Source: DATLYH01 sp035575035 | GTDB taxonomy: Bacteria; Planctomycetota; Planctomycetia; Gemmatales; Gemmataceae | DNA: 10,258 nt | Assembly (NCBI GenBank): GCA_035575035.1 | Contig: DATLYH010000033.1 | Coordinates: forward strand, 1-10,258 | Direction of reading: 5' to 3' | Program-made: the position numbers and the translations under genes | Notes under the pieces: model-generated | Databases searched by the model: none | Told to the model about the DNA's origin: nothing | The model's input: only the letters and a program-made list of their open reading frames with translations | Shown: one piece after another, positions 1 to 6,625 of the stretch | Layout of the letters: the number at the start of each line of letters is the position of its first letter | Position numbering within the stretch: position 1 is the stretch's first letter

Positions 1-2514
1 CCCGCCGATCTTCGCCGCCAGCAAGCCGGCCGCCCTGAGAGCCGAATCGCGGATTTGCTCCGCCTCGATCCGGAAGCGCGGGCCGCGGGCCAGAAGCACG
101 TTTGGCGGATCGCGGGCCAGTAACTCTGGCGTCACGCGGGACGACTGCCGATAGGTGGCGCTGGTGACGATCAGGCGGTGCATCTTTTTGATCGACCAAC
201 CCTGGTTGACCAACTCGACGGCCAGCCAGTCGAGTAATTCGGGATGGCTCGGCGGCTCCCCCTGGAAGCCGAAGTCCTCGACGGTGCGGACAATGCCCCG
301 GCCGAAAAACGCGGCCCACTGACGATTCATGGTCACTCGACCGACCAGTGGGTTGCGCGGATCGACCAGCCAGCGAGCAAACGTCAGCCGGTTGGGCCGA
401 CTGTTCTCCGGCAGCGGGTGAAGCACGGAAGGTACGTCCGGCTCGACGCGCTCGGCCGGCTGGAGAAATTCACCGCGGCGGTGGAGAAATGTCGGTCGCG
501 GGTTCTGAGGCGGCCGCTCGGCCAGCACCAGTGTCGTGGGGTAGGCCGGCATCTGGTCGCGGAGTTTCCTGATCGCCTCGTGCTCGGCAGCCAGCTCCGG
601 CGCCACCGACAGGTAATGCTGCCGCAGACGCTCCCGCTGCGCGGCGGTGAGTTGGTCGGCCGGCACCAGCAGGAGGTCTTCGAGGTCGGCGGGCAGACCG
701 CGCGCCTCGGCCGGGCGACAGTCGGTTGTCACCGCGATGCGGAACCGCCCCAGCCCGGCCGCATAGTAGCGCTCGAAGAGCAAGCTCACGGTCAGCTCCC
801 CGGCGTCGGCGAGCGGCTCGGCCAGGTTGAAGACCGCTGTGTGGGCCCGTCCCTGGCCGCCGTTGATCGACCAACCGGTGTGCGGGTCGCCGTCAATGGC
901 TGCCGCCGCCCCGTTCTTGCCGTTGGCGAAGCTGTGCGTGGCCCGACTCAGCGGTACCGGCTTGCCGTTGGCCGTCAAGGTAATCTCGCTCAGGAAGAAA
1001 TCGCCAAACGGTCCCTCGTAGTAGACCCGGCCCGGTCCGCGCTTCGGCAGGCTCTCGTCAGGGAGCACCTCCAAGCGGATAGCCGTGATTCCCTTCTGGT
1101 CGGTGCGGAAGGTCAGGTCGTAAACGTCCCGCTTGCTCTGGTCGCCGCTGGCCAGCACCGAGTTGTCTTCAAGCACGGTCAGCAACGGCAGGTTGCTCCT
1201 GGCCTCCGCCGGCCGCAATACTGTCCAGCGCACCGCGCGCTCGGCCTCCCGGCAAAGCCATTCGCCGAACTTCCGCTCCAGGTGTGCCCGCCGCCGGACC
1301 TCGACTGGCCGGTCGTCCTCCGGCCCCTGCGCAGCCTCCGGCGGGAATCGGTTGGGCAGGTCGGCGACCCCTGCCGCAATCTGTGCCTCCAGCTCGGCGC
1401 GGCGGGCGGCGACATCAGGCGTCGGCACCTCCAACTCCGGCTCGTCGGCGTTATTGAGGAACGCCATCAGTTGGTAGTACTCGCGCTGGCTGATCGGGTC
1501 ATACTTGTGCGTATGGCACTGGGCGCAGCCGAGTGTCAGGCCGAGCCAGACCGTTCCGGTCGTCGCTACCCGGTCGGTCATCGCGTGGAAGCGGAACTCG
1601 AGCGGGTCGATGCCCCCTTCTTCGTTAAGCATCGTGTTGCGGTGGAAGCCAGTGGCGATGCGCTGCTCCAGGGTCGCGTTTGGCAGCAGGTCGCCGGCGA
1701 TCTGTTCGATGGTGAACTGGTCAAACGGCAGGTCCGCATTCAGGGCGTTGATCACCCAGTCGCGGTACGGCCAGATGGAGCGGGCGCGGTCTTTCTCGTA
1801 GCCGTTGGTGTCGGCGTAGCGGGCCAGGTCGAGCCAGCGCCGGGCCCAGCGCTCGCCGTAATGCGGCGAGGCCAGCAGCCGATCGACCAGCTTCTCATAT
1901 GCATTGGGCGAATCGTCGTTGACGAAGGCGTCGGCCTCCTCGGGGGTGGGCGGCAGGCCGATCAGGTCTAGGTAGAGCCGCCGTACCAGCGTGTAGCGGT
2001 CGGCCGGCGGCGACGGCCTTAGCCCTTCCTTTTCCAACCGGGCCAGGATGAAATAGTCGATCGGGTTGCGCGGCCAGTCTGTCTGCTTGACCTTCGGCAG
2101 CGGCGCCTGGCGGGGAGGGACGAAGGCCCAGTGGGGCTGGTACTCGGCTCCCTCGGCGATCCAGCGCTTGAGGCTTTGCTTCTGGGAGTCGGACAGCGGC
2201 AGCTTGGCGGCTGGCGGCGGCATCACCTCGGCCGGATCGGTCGAGAAGATGCGCTGGACCAATTCACTCTCGTCCGGCTTGCCCGGGGCGATGATCGGCA
2301 TTCCAGATCGAGCCGGGCGGAGGGCCGCGTCGCGCAGGTCGAGCCGGAGCCGTGCCTTTCGCTTCTCCTCGTCGGGGCCGTGGCACTTGAAGCAGTGGCC
2401 GGACAGGATCGGCCGGATGTCGCGGTTGAAATCGAGCCGGTCGGCGCGAGCGGCGCGGACCGGTCCAAGGAGGAGAATCAGCAGGAGTATCGTTGAGGGA
2501 AGCACCGCGCGCAT
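1..2514 (-). CDS. PSD1 and planctomycete cytochrome C domain protein (PSCyt1-DUF1549-DUF1553), partial
   Basis: Secreted planctomycete protein of unknown reaction, possibly a haem protein. The 838 codons seen are open to the left edge; the C-terminus lies outside. The start at 2514 is preceded by GAGGAG about 8 nt upstream. Residues 1-24 form a signal peptide (hydrophobic LLLILLLG, then VRAARA). The PSCyt1 domain (about 28-110) carries the haem-binding motif CFKCH at 41-45. DUF1549/PSCyt2 spans about 148-375 (NPIDYFILARLEKEG; LDLIGLPPTPEEADAF) and has a second CxxCH, CAQCH, at 330-334. Residues about 465-605 resemble a discoidin/carbohydrate-binding-type insert (AIDGDPHTGWSINGG). DUF1553/PSD1 starts near 705 (NRLTFARWLVDPRNPLVGRV; NRQWAAFFGRGIV) and continues to the edge. 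Family members are usually about 1000 residues or more, so roughly 150-250 are missing. Such genes often pair with a DUF1501 gene, which would lie beyond the left edge. Family assignment is firm; function is not. Confidence 0.95.
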   Translation of the reverse strand, partial: MRAVLPSTILLLILLLGPVRAARADRLDFNRDIRPILSGHCFKCHGPDEEKRKARLRLDLRDAALRPARSGMPIIAPGKPDESELVQRIFSTDPAEVMPPPAAKLPLSDSQKQSLKRWIAEGAEYQPHWAFVPPRQAPLPKVKQTDWPRNPIDYFILARLEKEGLRPSPPADRYTLVRRLYLDLIGLPPTPEEADAFVNDDSPNAYEKLVDRLLASPHYGERWARRWLDLARYADTNGYEKDRARSIWPYRDWVINALNADLPFDQFTIEQIAGDLLPNATLEQRIATGFHRNTMLNEEGGIDPLEFRFHAMTDRVATTGTVWLGLTLGCAQCHTHKYDPISQREYYQLMAFLNNADEPELEVPTPDVAARRAELEAQIAAGVADLPNRFPPEAAQGPEDDRPVEVRRRAHLERKFGEWLCREAERAVRWTVLRPAEARSNLPLLTVLEDNSVLASGDQSKRDVYDLTFRTDQKGITAIRLEVLPDESLPKRGPGRVYYEGPFGDFFLSEITLTANGKPVPLSRATHSFANGKNGAAAAIDGDPHTGWSINGGQGRAHTAVFNLAEPLADAGELTVSLLFERYYAAGLGRFRIAVTTDCRPAEARGLPADLEDLLLVPADQLTAAQRERLRQHYLSVAPELAAEHEAIRKLRDQMPAYPTTLVLAERPPQNPRPTFLHRRGEFLQPAERVEPDVPSVLHPLPENSRPNRLTFARWLVDPRNPLVGRVTMNRQWAAFFGRGIVRTVEDFGFQGEPPSHPELLDWLAVELVNQGWSIKKMHRLIVTSATYRQSSRVTPELLARDPPNVLLARGPRFRIEAEQIRDSALRAAGLLAAKIGG

Positions 2515-2707
2515 GGGGTTTTCTCCTCGGCCGCGGCCCGGCGGGCTTTTCATCGAGGATACGCGGGGTCCGGTCGGCGCGGCCGGTGGGGCGGTAGGTC
2601 AGATTTATTTTCTCTGGGGCCGGCAGGAAAGGGAAGGAAAACTCGCGAGGGTGATCGACTTTGCCGGGCAGAAACGCGGCCGGCCGAGACGATTCGCCAT
2701 CGGCCGA

Positions 2708-2736
2708 TTGATCTTGCCCGGCCGCCCCCATACAAT
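2708..2736 (+). promoter_or_regulatory. Candidate sigma70-type promoter for the DUF1080 gene
   Basis: A -35-like TTGATC (2708-2713) and a -10-like TACAAT (2731-2736) are separated by exactly 17 nt. Transcription would start near 2743 and leave a leader of about 70 nt before the ATG at 2813. This is the best promoter match in the 298-nt divergent gap (2515-2812). I saw no comparably good promoter for the leftward PSD1 gene there. The rest of the gap shows no recognisable gene or repeat. Prediction from sequence only. Confidence 0.5.
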
Positions 2737-2812
2737 CCGACCCTGCCCGGACCCGGCTGCCAGTGGGGGCCTCCGGGACCGGGCGAGGGTCATCTCACAA
2801 GGGAGGAACACC

Positions 2813-3454
2813 ATGTGCCTCACTCTGCTGCGCCGCTGCCTGCCGTTGCTGGTCCTGGTGGCGGTGCTGGCCTGGCTCGGCGGCGCCTCGGCGGCCGACG
2901 ACGACAAAGACTTCAAGCCGCTGTTCAACGGCAAGGACCTCTCCGGTTTCAAGTTTGAGCTGGCCAAGAAGGACGCCGACCCGATGAAGACCTTCTCCGT
3001 CAAGGATGGGGTCATCGTCGTGAGCGGCACCCCCAACGGCTACTTCTACACCGACAAGAGCTACAAGAATTACATCCTCCGCTTCGACTTCCGCTATCCC
3101 AAGGCACCGGGCAACAGCGGTTACCTGATCCACATCACCGGCGAGCACAAGGTCTGGCCCAAGTGCATCGAGGTTCAGGGCCAGTACCAGAACGTCTGCG
3201 CCATCTTCCCGATCGGCGGTCTTAAGGGGCCGCGTCCTCCGGTCGATAAGGAAGCCCGTGACAAGGTCCGGAAGCCGGCCAACGAGTGGAACAGCGTCGA
3301 GATCATCTCCAAGGACGGGACACTAACGTCCAAGCTCAACGGCGTCGTCATCTGCGCCAGCGAACCGTATGAGGTCAAGGAAGGGCCGATCGGCTTCCAG
3401 TCGGAAGGGGCGGAGATCCACTTCCGCAATATTCGCATTAAGGAGTTGAAGTAG
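2813..3454 (+). CDS. DUF1080 (3-keto-disaccharide hydrolase-like) secreted protein
   Basis: A 213-residue exported protein of the DUF1080 family (PF06439), a concanavalin-like beta-sandwich fold. Some members hydrolyse 3-keto-glycosides; whether this one does is unknown. The ATG at 2813 is chosen because GGAGG lies 6 nt upstream and a signal peptide follows directly (charged LRR, hydrophobic core, cleavage after GGASA near residue 27). The frame is open for about 250 codons upstream, but that extension has no family similarity I recognise. Domain marks are FKPLFNGKDLSGF at 34-46, then YILRFDFRYP and GNSGYLIHITGE in the middle, and GPIGFQSEGAEIHFRNIRIK at the C-terminus. This is the compact single-domain form. 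It is transcribed away from the PSD1 gene and converges on the M24 peptidase gene. Large DUF1080 families are typical of planctomycetes. The family is sure; the substrate is unknown. Confidence 0.93.
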   Translation: MCLTLLRRCLPLLVLVAVLAWLGGASAADDDKDFKPLFNGKDLSGFKFELAKKDADPMKTFSVKDGVIVVSGTPNGYFYTDKSYKNYILRFDFRYPKAPGNSGYLIHITGEHKVWPKCIEVQGQYQNVCAIFPIGGLKGPRPPVDKEARDKVRKPANEWNSVEIISKDGTLTSKLNGVVICASEPYEVKEGPIGFQSEGAEIHFRNIRIKELK

Positions 3455-3499
3455 TGGTGGGCGGTGAGTAATCCAGCACCGCCTCCCATGGTCCTTTTG

Positions 3500-3553
3500 G
3501 CCGCTTGCGGCTTAGCACCCGCCTTGGGCAAGCAGCGCTAAGCCGCAAGCGGC
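3500..3553. repeat. Inverted repeat, copy 1 (17-bp perfect stem)
   Basis: GCCGCTTGCGGCTTAGC at 3500-3516 is exactly complementary to 3537-3553, with a 20-nt loop. The element lies between two convergent genes, so the hairpin could end transcription from both sides, although no clean U-run follows. A related element at 5430-5484 shares the GCCGCTTGCGGC arms, which points to a dispersed repeat family rather than a private terminator. Confidence 0.85.
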
Positions 3554-3570
3554 AAACCAGCACTCATCCC

Positions 3571-3584
3571 TCACTGCTCACTGC
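3571..3584. repeat. Heptamer tandem repeat TCACTGC x2 across the peptidase stop codon
   Basis: TCACTGC occurs twice in tandem at 3571-3577 and 3578-3584. The second copy contains the complement of the TGA stop of the M24 peptidase gene, so the repeat reaches into the last coding bases. It is short, but it has the same 7-nt period as the two heptamer repeats at 4692-4712 and 4738-4758. Confidence 0.5.
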
Positions 3585-4672
3585 AAACTGATCGTGTGGT
3601 TGCTGAGCCGTTCGTAGCCCTGATTGGTGATCAGGTAGTTGTGCTCGATGCGGATGCCGCCGATCCCCTCGATGTAAAGGCCGGGCTCTAGCGTGACCAC
3701 GTCGCCGGCCAGCAGGGTCTGATTCGCGTTGGGGACAAAGTACGGGTCTTCCGGATGGGTCAGTCCCAGGCCGTGGCCGGCGTGGTGAGGGAAGTATTCG
3801 GCCACGCCTGCCTTCTCGAAGACCCCGCGCACCGCCTGGTAAACGGCCAAGCATTCCGCTCCGGGCCGCAGCTCCTTCTCGCCGGCCGCCATTGCCGCCA
3901 CGCATAGCTCGTACAGCCGGCGCTGGTCCGGGGTCGGCTCCTTGCCGACGACCAGTGTGTTAGTGAAGTCGCTGCGGTAGCCGCCGATCACAACCGAGTA
4001 GTCGAGGATCAGCATGTCGCCCGGCTCGAGGACGCGATCAGTCGGCGGCCCGCCCCGACGCGACGGCCCCGGCGAGACGGCGAAGTCGCCGTACACGATT
4101 ACCGCCTGCCCCGCCGCCCGGATGCAGGCGGTATTGACGCCGCAGTAAACCTCCAGCTCGGTCATGCCCGGCTTGACGTTGGCCCGAGCCCACGCGTGCC
4201 CGGCCTCGGTGGCCCGCATGCAGCGGCGGAGCAGGTCGATCTCGTCGGGGTCCTTCCGGCGGCGCATCTCGGCCAATGTGTGAATGACCGTTGCAGCGTA
4301 GGGGTCGCCGGGCCGGTCGTGGATGCGCAGCCCTGGATGGCTGGGGTTGACCGCTTCCAGCAGAGCAAGCTGGCGCGGCCCGCGGCCGGGGGAACGGCCA
4401 TCGTACCACGGCACCACCCGCCGCTCCTCGACGTGGGCCTGCTCCACCGACTTCGGCAGGCGGTTGTCATAGATCAACCGGGCCTCCCCATCGCGGCGCA
4501 CAAGCAGGTAGCCGCCGAAGCCCGCGCCCAAGCTGAACGGATCAACGTGGAAGTTGGCCAGGTACATCAAATGGATCGGGTCGGCCAGCCGCAGGTGATC
4601 GCCCTCCGGGGGCGGGTCAAGCCGCTGCCACAACCGCTGCCGCCGCTGCCGGCACCCTTCCGCGCTAAGCAT
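3578..4672 (-). CDS. M24 family metallopeptidase (Xaa-Pro aminopeptidase/prolidase type)
   Basis: A 364-residue cytoplasmic dinuclear-metal peptidase with the pita-bread fold, expected to cleave peptide bonds next to proline. Residues about 25-130 are a reduced creatinase-like N-terminal domain; 140-360 form the catalytic domain. All five metal ligands are visible: D224 (LILDYS), D235 (SDFTNT), H300 (HHAGHGLGL), E329 (TLEPGLY) and E343 (IRIEHNY). H306, in LTHPED, is a candidate second active-site histidine. No signal peptide or membrane segment is seen. The ATG at 4672 has AAGGAG 8 nt upstream. The length fits the shorter prolidase/PepQ-like proteins (about 350-370). The scramblase-like gene lies 125 nt upstream on the same strand. 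Family and activity class are secure; I cannot tell aminopeptidase P from prolidase, so no symbol is given. Confidence 0.93.
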   Translation of the reverse strand: MLSAEGCRQRRQRLWQRLDPPPEGDHLRLADPIHLMYLANFHVDPFSLGAGFGGYLLVRRDGEARLIYDNRLPKSVEQAHVEERRVVPWYDGRSPGRGPRQLALLEAVNPSHPGLRIHDRPGDPYAATVIHTLAEMRRRKDPDEIDLLRRCMRATEAGHAWARANVKPGMTELEVYCGVNTACIRAAGQAVIVYGDFAVSPGPSRRGGPPTDRVLEPGDMLILDYSVVIGGYRSDFTNTLVVGKEPTPDQRRLYELCVAAMAAGEKELRPGAECLAVYQAVRGVFEKAGVAEYFPHHAGHGLGLTHPEDPYFVPNANQTLLAGDVVTLEPGLYIEGIGGIRIEHNYLITNQGYERLSNHTISLQ

Positions 4673-4689
4673 GGCAATCGCTCCTTCTT

Positions 4690-4795
4690 CCAGGGGTCAG
4701 GGGTCAGGGATCAACTGGTCGCGCGGCGAAGTTACCAGAGTACTGAGTACTGAGTACCGAATATGGAGTACCAGCTGCCGTATCCTGACCCCTGG
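4690..4795. repeat. Spacer of heptamer tandem repeats with inverted ends
   Basis: This spacer between two leftward genes is mostly repeat. AGGGGTC is tandem three times at 4692-4712 (last copy AGGGATC). GAGTACT is tandem three times at 4738-4758 (last copy GAGTACC), and GAGTACC recurs at 4766-4772. The ends are inverted: CCAGGGGTCAGG at 4690-4701 pairs with CCTGACCCCTGG at 4784-4795. It resembles the short tandemly repeated repetitive sequences known from cyanobacteria. It may affect transcription from the scramblase-like gene into the peptidase gene. Confidence 0.8.
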
Positions 4796-4797
4796 TC

Positions 4798-5223
4798 TTA
4801 CCTCTGCTGCTCGTAGTAAACGGCGTCGATGGCCAAGGCGGCGGCCAGCAGAAGCATCTTGGCGACCGGCTGATCGGCCAAATCGTCACTGACGGTCACG
4901 ATATAGTTGTCGGCCGAAGTGAACAGTTCCTTGCCCAGGCCGGCCCACTTCTTGGTCACGCCGCCCAGGACCTCGCCGTCGGGTGTGGTGAAGTTGAACT
5001 CCCAGCCGTGCCATTTCCCCTTGATCTCAGCGAAGAGGCGATCCTTGTCGTCGTAGACATAGAAGCCGCCGCCGAGGGAAAACAACTTGCTCACGAAGTA
5101 GCCCAGGCGGTTGCCCGCGGCGTCGTGGACCTCGACCTTGTGCCGGAAAAAAGCGACCGGCTTCTTGATGGTGAAGAGGAGGTTGTTGTCGGGCAACTCG
5201 CGGACCTCGATCATCGTCGGCAT
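4798..5223 (-). CDS. LURP-one/phospholipid scramblase-like protein, downstream open segment
   Basis: This is the 141-residue open part of a gene whose first 46 codons are in another frame (see the entry for 4798-5390). It belongs to the LURP-one-related/scramblase superfamily, a twelve-stranded beta-barrel around a C-terminal helix; in bacteria the role is unknown. Marks are LLFTIKKPVAFFRHKVEVHD (15-34), LGYFVSKLFSLGGGFYVYD (40-58), EIKGKWHGWEFNF (66-78), TKKWAGLGKELFTSADNYIV (90-109) and the hydrophobic final helix AKMLLLAAALAIDAVYY (121-137), characteristic of the fold. The ATG at 5223 has a poor ribosome site (AGAGG only 3 nt away), but it overlaps the TGA of the upstream segment as TGATG, so reinitiation is possible. 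The peptide lacks the first strands of the barrel and may not fold alone. Confidence 0.8.
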   Translation of the reverse strand: MPTMIEVRELPDNNLLFTIKKPVAFFRHKVEVHDAAGNRLGYFVSKLFSLGGGFYVYDDKDRLFAEIKGKWHGWEFNFTTPDGEVLGGVTKKWAGLGKELFTSADNYIVTVSDDLADQPVAKMLLLAAALAIDAVYYEQQR

Positions 5224-5390
5224 CAGCCTCTTGCTAATGACCCAGCGCAGTATTTGACCAGCGTGCCCGGCTCCTCCTGGGCGATGCCGACCGGCTCCTC
5301 GGGATTGTCGGGGGCAAGAATGTCGTAGGTGTCGGTGGTTTTGAGGAAGGCGACGCGCTCGCGGATAAGGAAGCGTTGCAGTTGTAGCAT
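4798..5390 (-). pseudogene. Full scramblase-like locus with a one-base frameshift near 5250-5253
   Basis: Reading leftward from the ATG at 5390 gives MLQLQRFLIRERVAFLKTTD and continues to GTLVK at codon 46 (AAA, 5255-5253). That frame then runs through nine unrelated codons to a TGA at 5225-5223. In the next frame, CTG at 5250 opens LRWVISKRLMPTMIEV without a break into the 141-residue segment. One base appears lost, for example from an A-run just after codon 46. The repaired protein would be about 197 residues, the normal length for the family as I know it. The 5390 start has a strong AGGAG 5 nt upstream, unlike the internal 5223 start. The locus may be a recent pseudogene, a sequencing or assembly error in a homopolymer, or a gene read by reinitiation. 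The downstream 150 codons show no other damage, so the event is recent or artificial. Confidence 0.75.
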
Positions 5391-5395
5391 GACAA

Positions 5396-5400
5396 CTCCT
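5396..5400 (-). promoter_or_regulatory. Ribosome binding site fixing the 5390 start of the scramblase-like gene
   Basis: AGGAG on the minus strand sits 5 nt before the ATG at 5390. It shows that the original start is at 5390 and not at the internal ATG at 5223, and so supports the frameshift reading. Confidence 0.65.
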
Positions 5401-5429
5401 GATGTCGGTTCGCCTGGTCAGCCGTCGGT

Positions 5430-5484
5430 GCCGCTTGCGGCTTGAGCGTCAGGGCCGGGGCAGCAACGCTAGGCCGCAAGCGGC
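5430..5484. repeat. Inverted repeat, copy 2, with adjoining hairpin
   Basis: GCCGCTTGCGGC at 5430-5441 pairs with GCCGCAAGCGGC at 5473-5484. The inner arms (TTGAGCGT and ACGCTAG) pair imperfectly. Arms, spacing (55 against 54 nt) and the CAGC before the right arm match the copy at 3500-3553. A second small hairpin overlaps its right end: GCCCCGG (5483-5489), 9-nt loop, CCGGGGC (5499-5505). The copy lies in a 258-nt gap between divergent genes, where a terminator would not be expected, so it is better read as a dispersed element. Confidence 0.8.
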
Positions 5485-5648
5485 CCCGGAAGGCGATGCC
5501 GGGGCGGTCCGTGTGGAAACGGGTCCCGGGCTCCGCTAGAAAAAAGATTATGGGATCGGCGCGGCAAGCGGTAGGGTTATCTCCGGCCGGGGCCTTCTGG
5601 TTGGCGGAAGAAGGGACAGGCCGCCCTGATCCATATCCCAGGTGAGCC

Positions 5649-6389
5649 GTGTCTACCAGCCTGCTTGACAAGCGCGAGGCGCGCATCCGCCGAATGTTCG
5701 GCGCCATCGCCCCGAGATATGACCTGCTCAACCATCTGCTCAGCCTGAACATCGACCGCTACTGGCGCTGGCGGACGACCCGGCTGGTGTCGCCGGCCGA
5801 CGATGGGCCGGTCCTCGACCTGTGCACCGGCACCGGCGACCTGGCCCTGGCCTACGACCGGGCGGCGGGGGGCCGGGTACCGATCATCGGGGCCGACTTC
5901 TGTCATGAGATGCTGACCCTGGCCGTCCGCAAGACGCGCCGGCGCGGGGCCGCCGAACGGGTCCGCTACCTGGAGGCGGACGCCCAGCGGCTGCCGTTCG
6001 CCGATGATTCCTTCCAGATCACGGCCGTGGCCTTTGGTCTGCGGAACGTGACTGATACCGACCGCGGCCTGGCCGAGATGGTGCGGGTAACACGGCCCGG
6101 CGGCCGGGTAGCGATCCTGGAATTCTCCCGGCCGCGGCACTGGCTGTTTGGCCGACTGTACCGGTTTTACTTCCGCCGCCTCCTGCCCCTGGTTGGTCAG
6201 GCGATCTCGCGGAGCAAGGACGGCGCCTACCGTTACTTGCCGGCCAGCGTCAACGAGTTCCCCGACGGCGAGGCGCTGGCGGAACGGCTGCGCCGCCACG
6301 GGCTGACCGACGTCCGCTGGCACCCGCTGACGTTCGGCATCGCCACCCTTTACGTCGGCTGGAAAACGCCAACCCAGCGGGAAGCCTGA
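5649..6389 (+). CDS. ubiE: Demethylmenaquinone/2-methoxy-benzoquinol C-methyltransferase UbiE/MenG
   Basis: A 246-residue SAM-dependent enzyme that C-methylates demethylmenaquinone (or the ubiquinone precursor), the last step of menaquinone synthesis; planctomycetes would be expected to use menaquinone. Both family signatures are present: YDLLNHLLSLNIDRYW at 24-39, and RVTRPGGRVAILEFS at 146-160. The SAM motif DLCTGTGDL is at 57-65, with acidic D83 after the next strand. AFGLRNV (128-134) and YRYLPASVNEFPDGE (194-208) are further UbiE marks, and the GIATLYVGWK ending is typical. The start is GTG at 5649, with AGGTGA about 5 nt upstream; it gives the usual short N-terminal lead before RRMFGAIAPRYD. 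The first internal ATG (codon 16) would cut that lead. It is first in a likely ubiE-small protein-hemE transcription unit. The substrate (mena- or ubiquinone) is inferred, so menG would be an equally good name. Confidence 0.95.
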   Translation: MSTSLLDKREARIRRMFGAIAPRYDLLNHLLSLNIDRYWRWRTTRLVSPADDGPVLDLCTGTGDLALAYDRAAGGRVPIIGADFCHEMLTLAVRKTRRRGAAERVRYLEADAQRLPFADDSFQITAVAFGLRNVTDTDRGLAEMVRVTRPGGRVAILEFSRPRHWLFGRLYRFYFRRLLPLVGQAISRSKDGAYRYLPASVNEFPDGEALAERLRRHGLTDVRWHPLTFGIATLYVGWKTPTQREA

Positions 6390-6392
6390 GCC

Positions 6393-6572
6393 ATGAGGCG
6401 ATTGCTCATCGGGATAATGATCGGGTTCGGCGCGGGGATGGTGACGAGCGGTATCGTCCACACCTTTTCCTCCCTGGGCGAGGCCGTGCTCAACTTCGTC
6501 ATCCTCGGCCTGGGCACGGCCCTTCTCATCGGTGCTCCTCTGGCCGCGGTCATCACCCGAGGACGAAAATGA
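6393..6572 (+). CDS. Small two-helix membrane protein between ubiE and hemE
   Basis: A 59-residue open frame starts 3 nt after the ubiE stop and ends 53 nt before hemE. It begins MRRLLIGIMIGFGAGMV and ends AAVITRGRK. Two hydrophobic segments (about 4-22 and 31-55) suggest an inner-membrane hairpin; the basic N-terminus (MRR) and C-terminus (RGRK) place both ends in the cytoplasm. Codon choice is rich in G or C at the third position, like the neighbours. There is no clear ribosome site at normal distance; a GGGAAG lies too far upstream, so translation probably depends on coupling to ubiE. I recognise no family. It could be a chance frame, but spacing, composition and a clean two-helix pattern favour a real gene. 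Confidence 0.6.
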   Translation: MRRLLIGIMIGFGAGMVTSGIVHTFSSLGEAVLNFVILGLGTALLIGAPLAAVITRGRK

Positions 6573-6625
6573 TCCGGCATCAGGATTAGTGGTCAAGCAG
6601 GCGAACGCCGCCGACCGGAGAAAGC

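Noticed and set aside
244..1971. 575-codon open frame on the + strand
   Set aside because: It is the codon-aligned antisense of the PSD1 gene. Stops there need TTA, CTA or TCA in the real gene, which are rare at this GC content. It has no recognisable domain or ribosome site.
2066..2812. Long upstream extension of the DUF1080 frame to an ATG at 2066
   Set aside because: It overlaps the PSD1 gene, lacks family similarity and precedes a clear signal peptide with its own GGAGG at 2813.
5250..5256. Programmed -1 frameshift in the scramblase-like gene
   Set aside because: The site (GTC AAA TAC) is not a canonical slippery heptamer and I see no clear stimulatory stem directly after it. A lost base is simpler.
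5546..5551. GATTAT/CATAAT as a -10 box for ubiE or the scramblase-like gene
   Set aside because: Neither strand shows a -35 element at 16-18 nt.
5577..6596. 339-codon leftward frame opposite ubiE
   Set aside because: It is antisense to an unmistakable ubiE and the following small gene, and its translation has no known motif.
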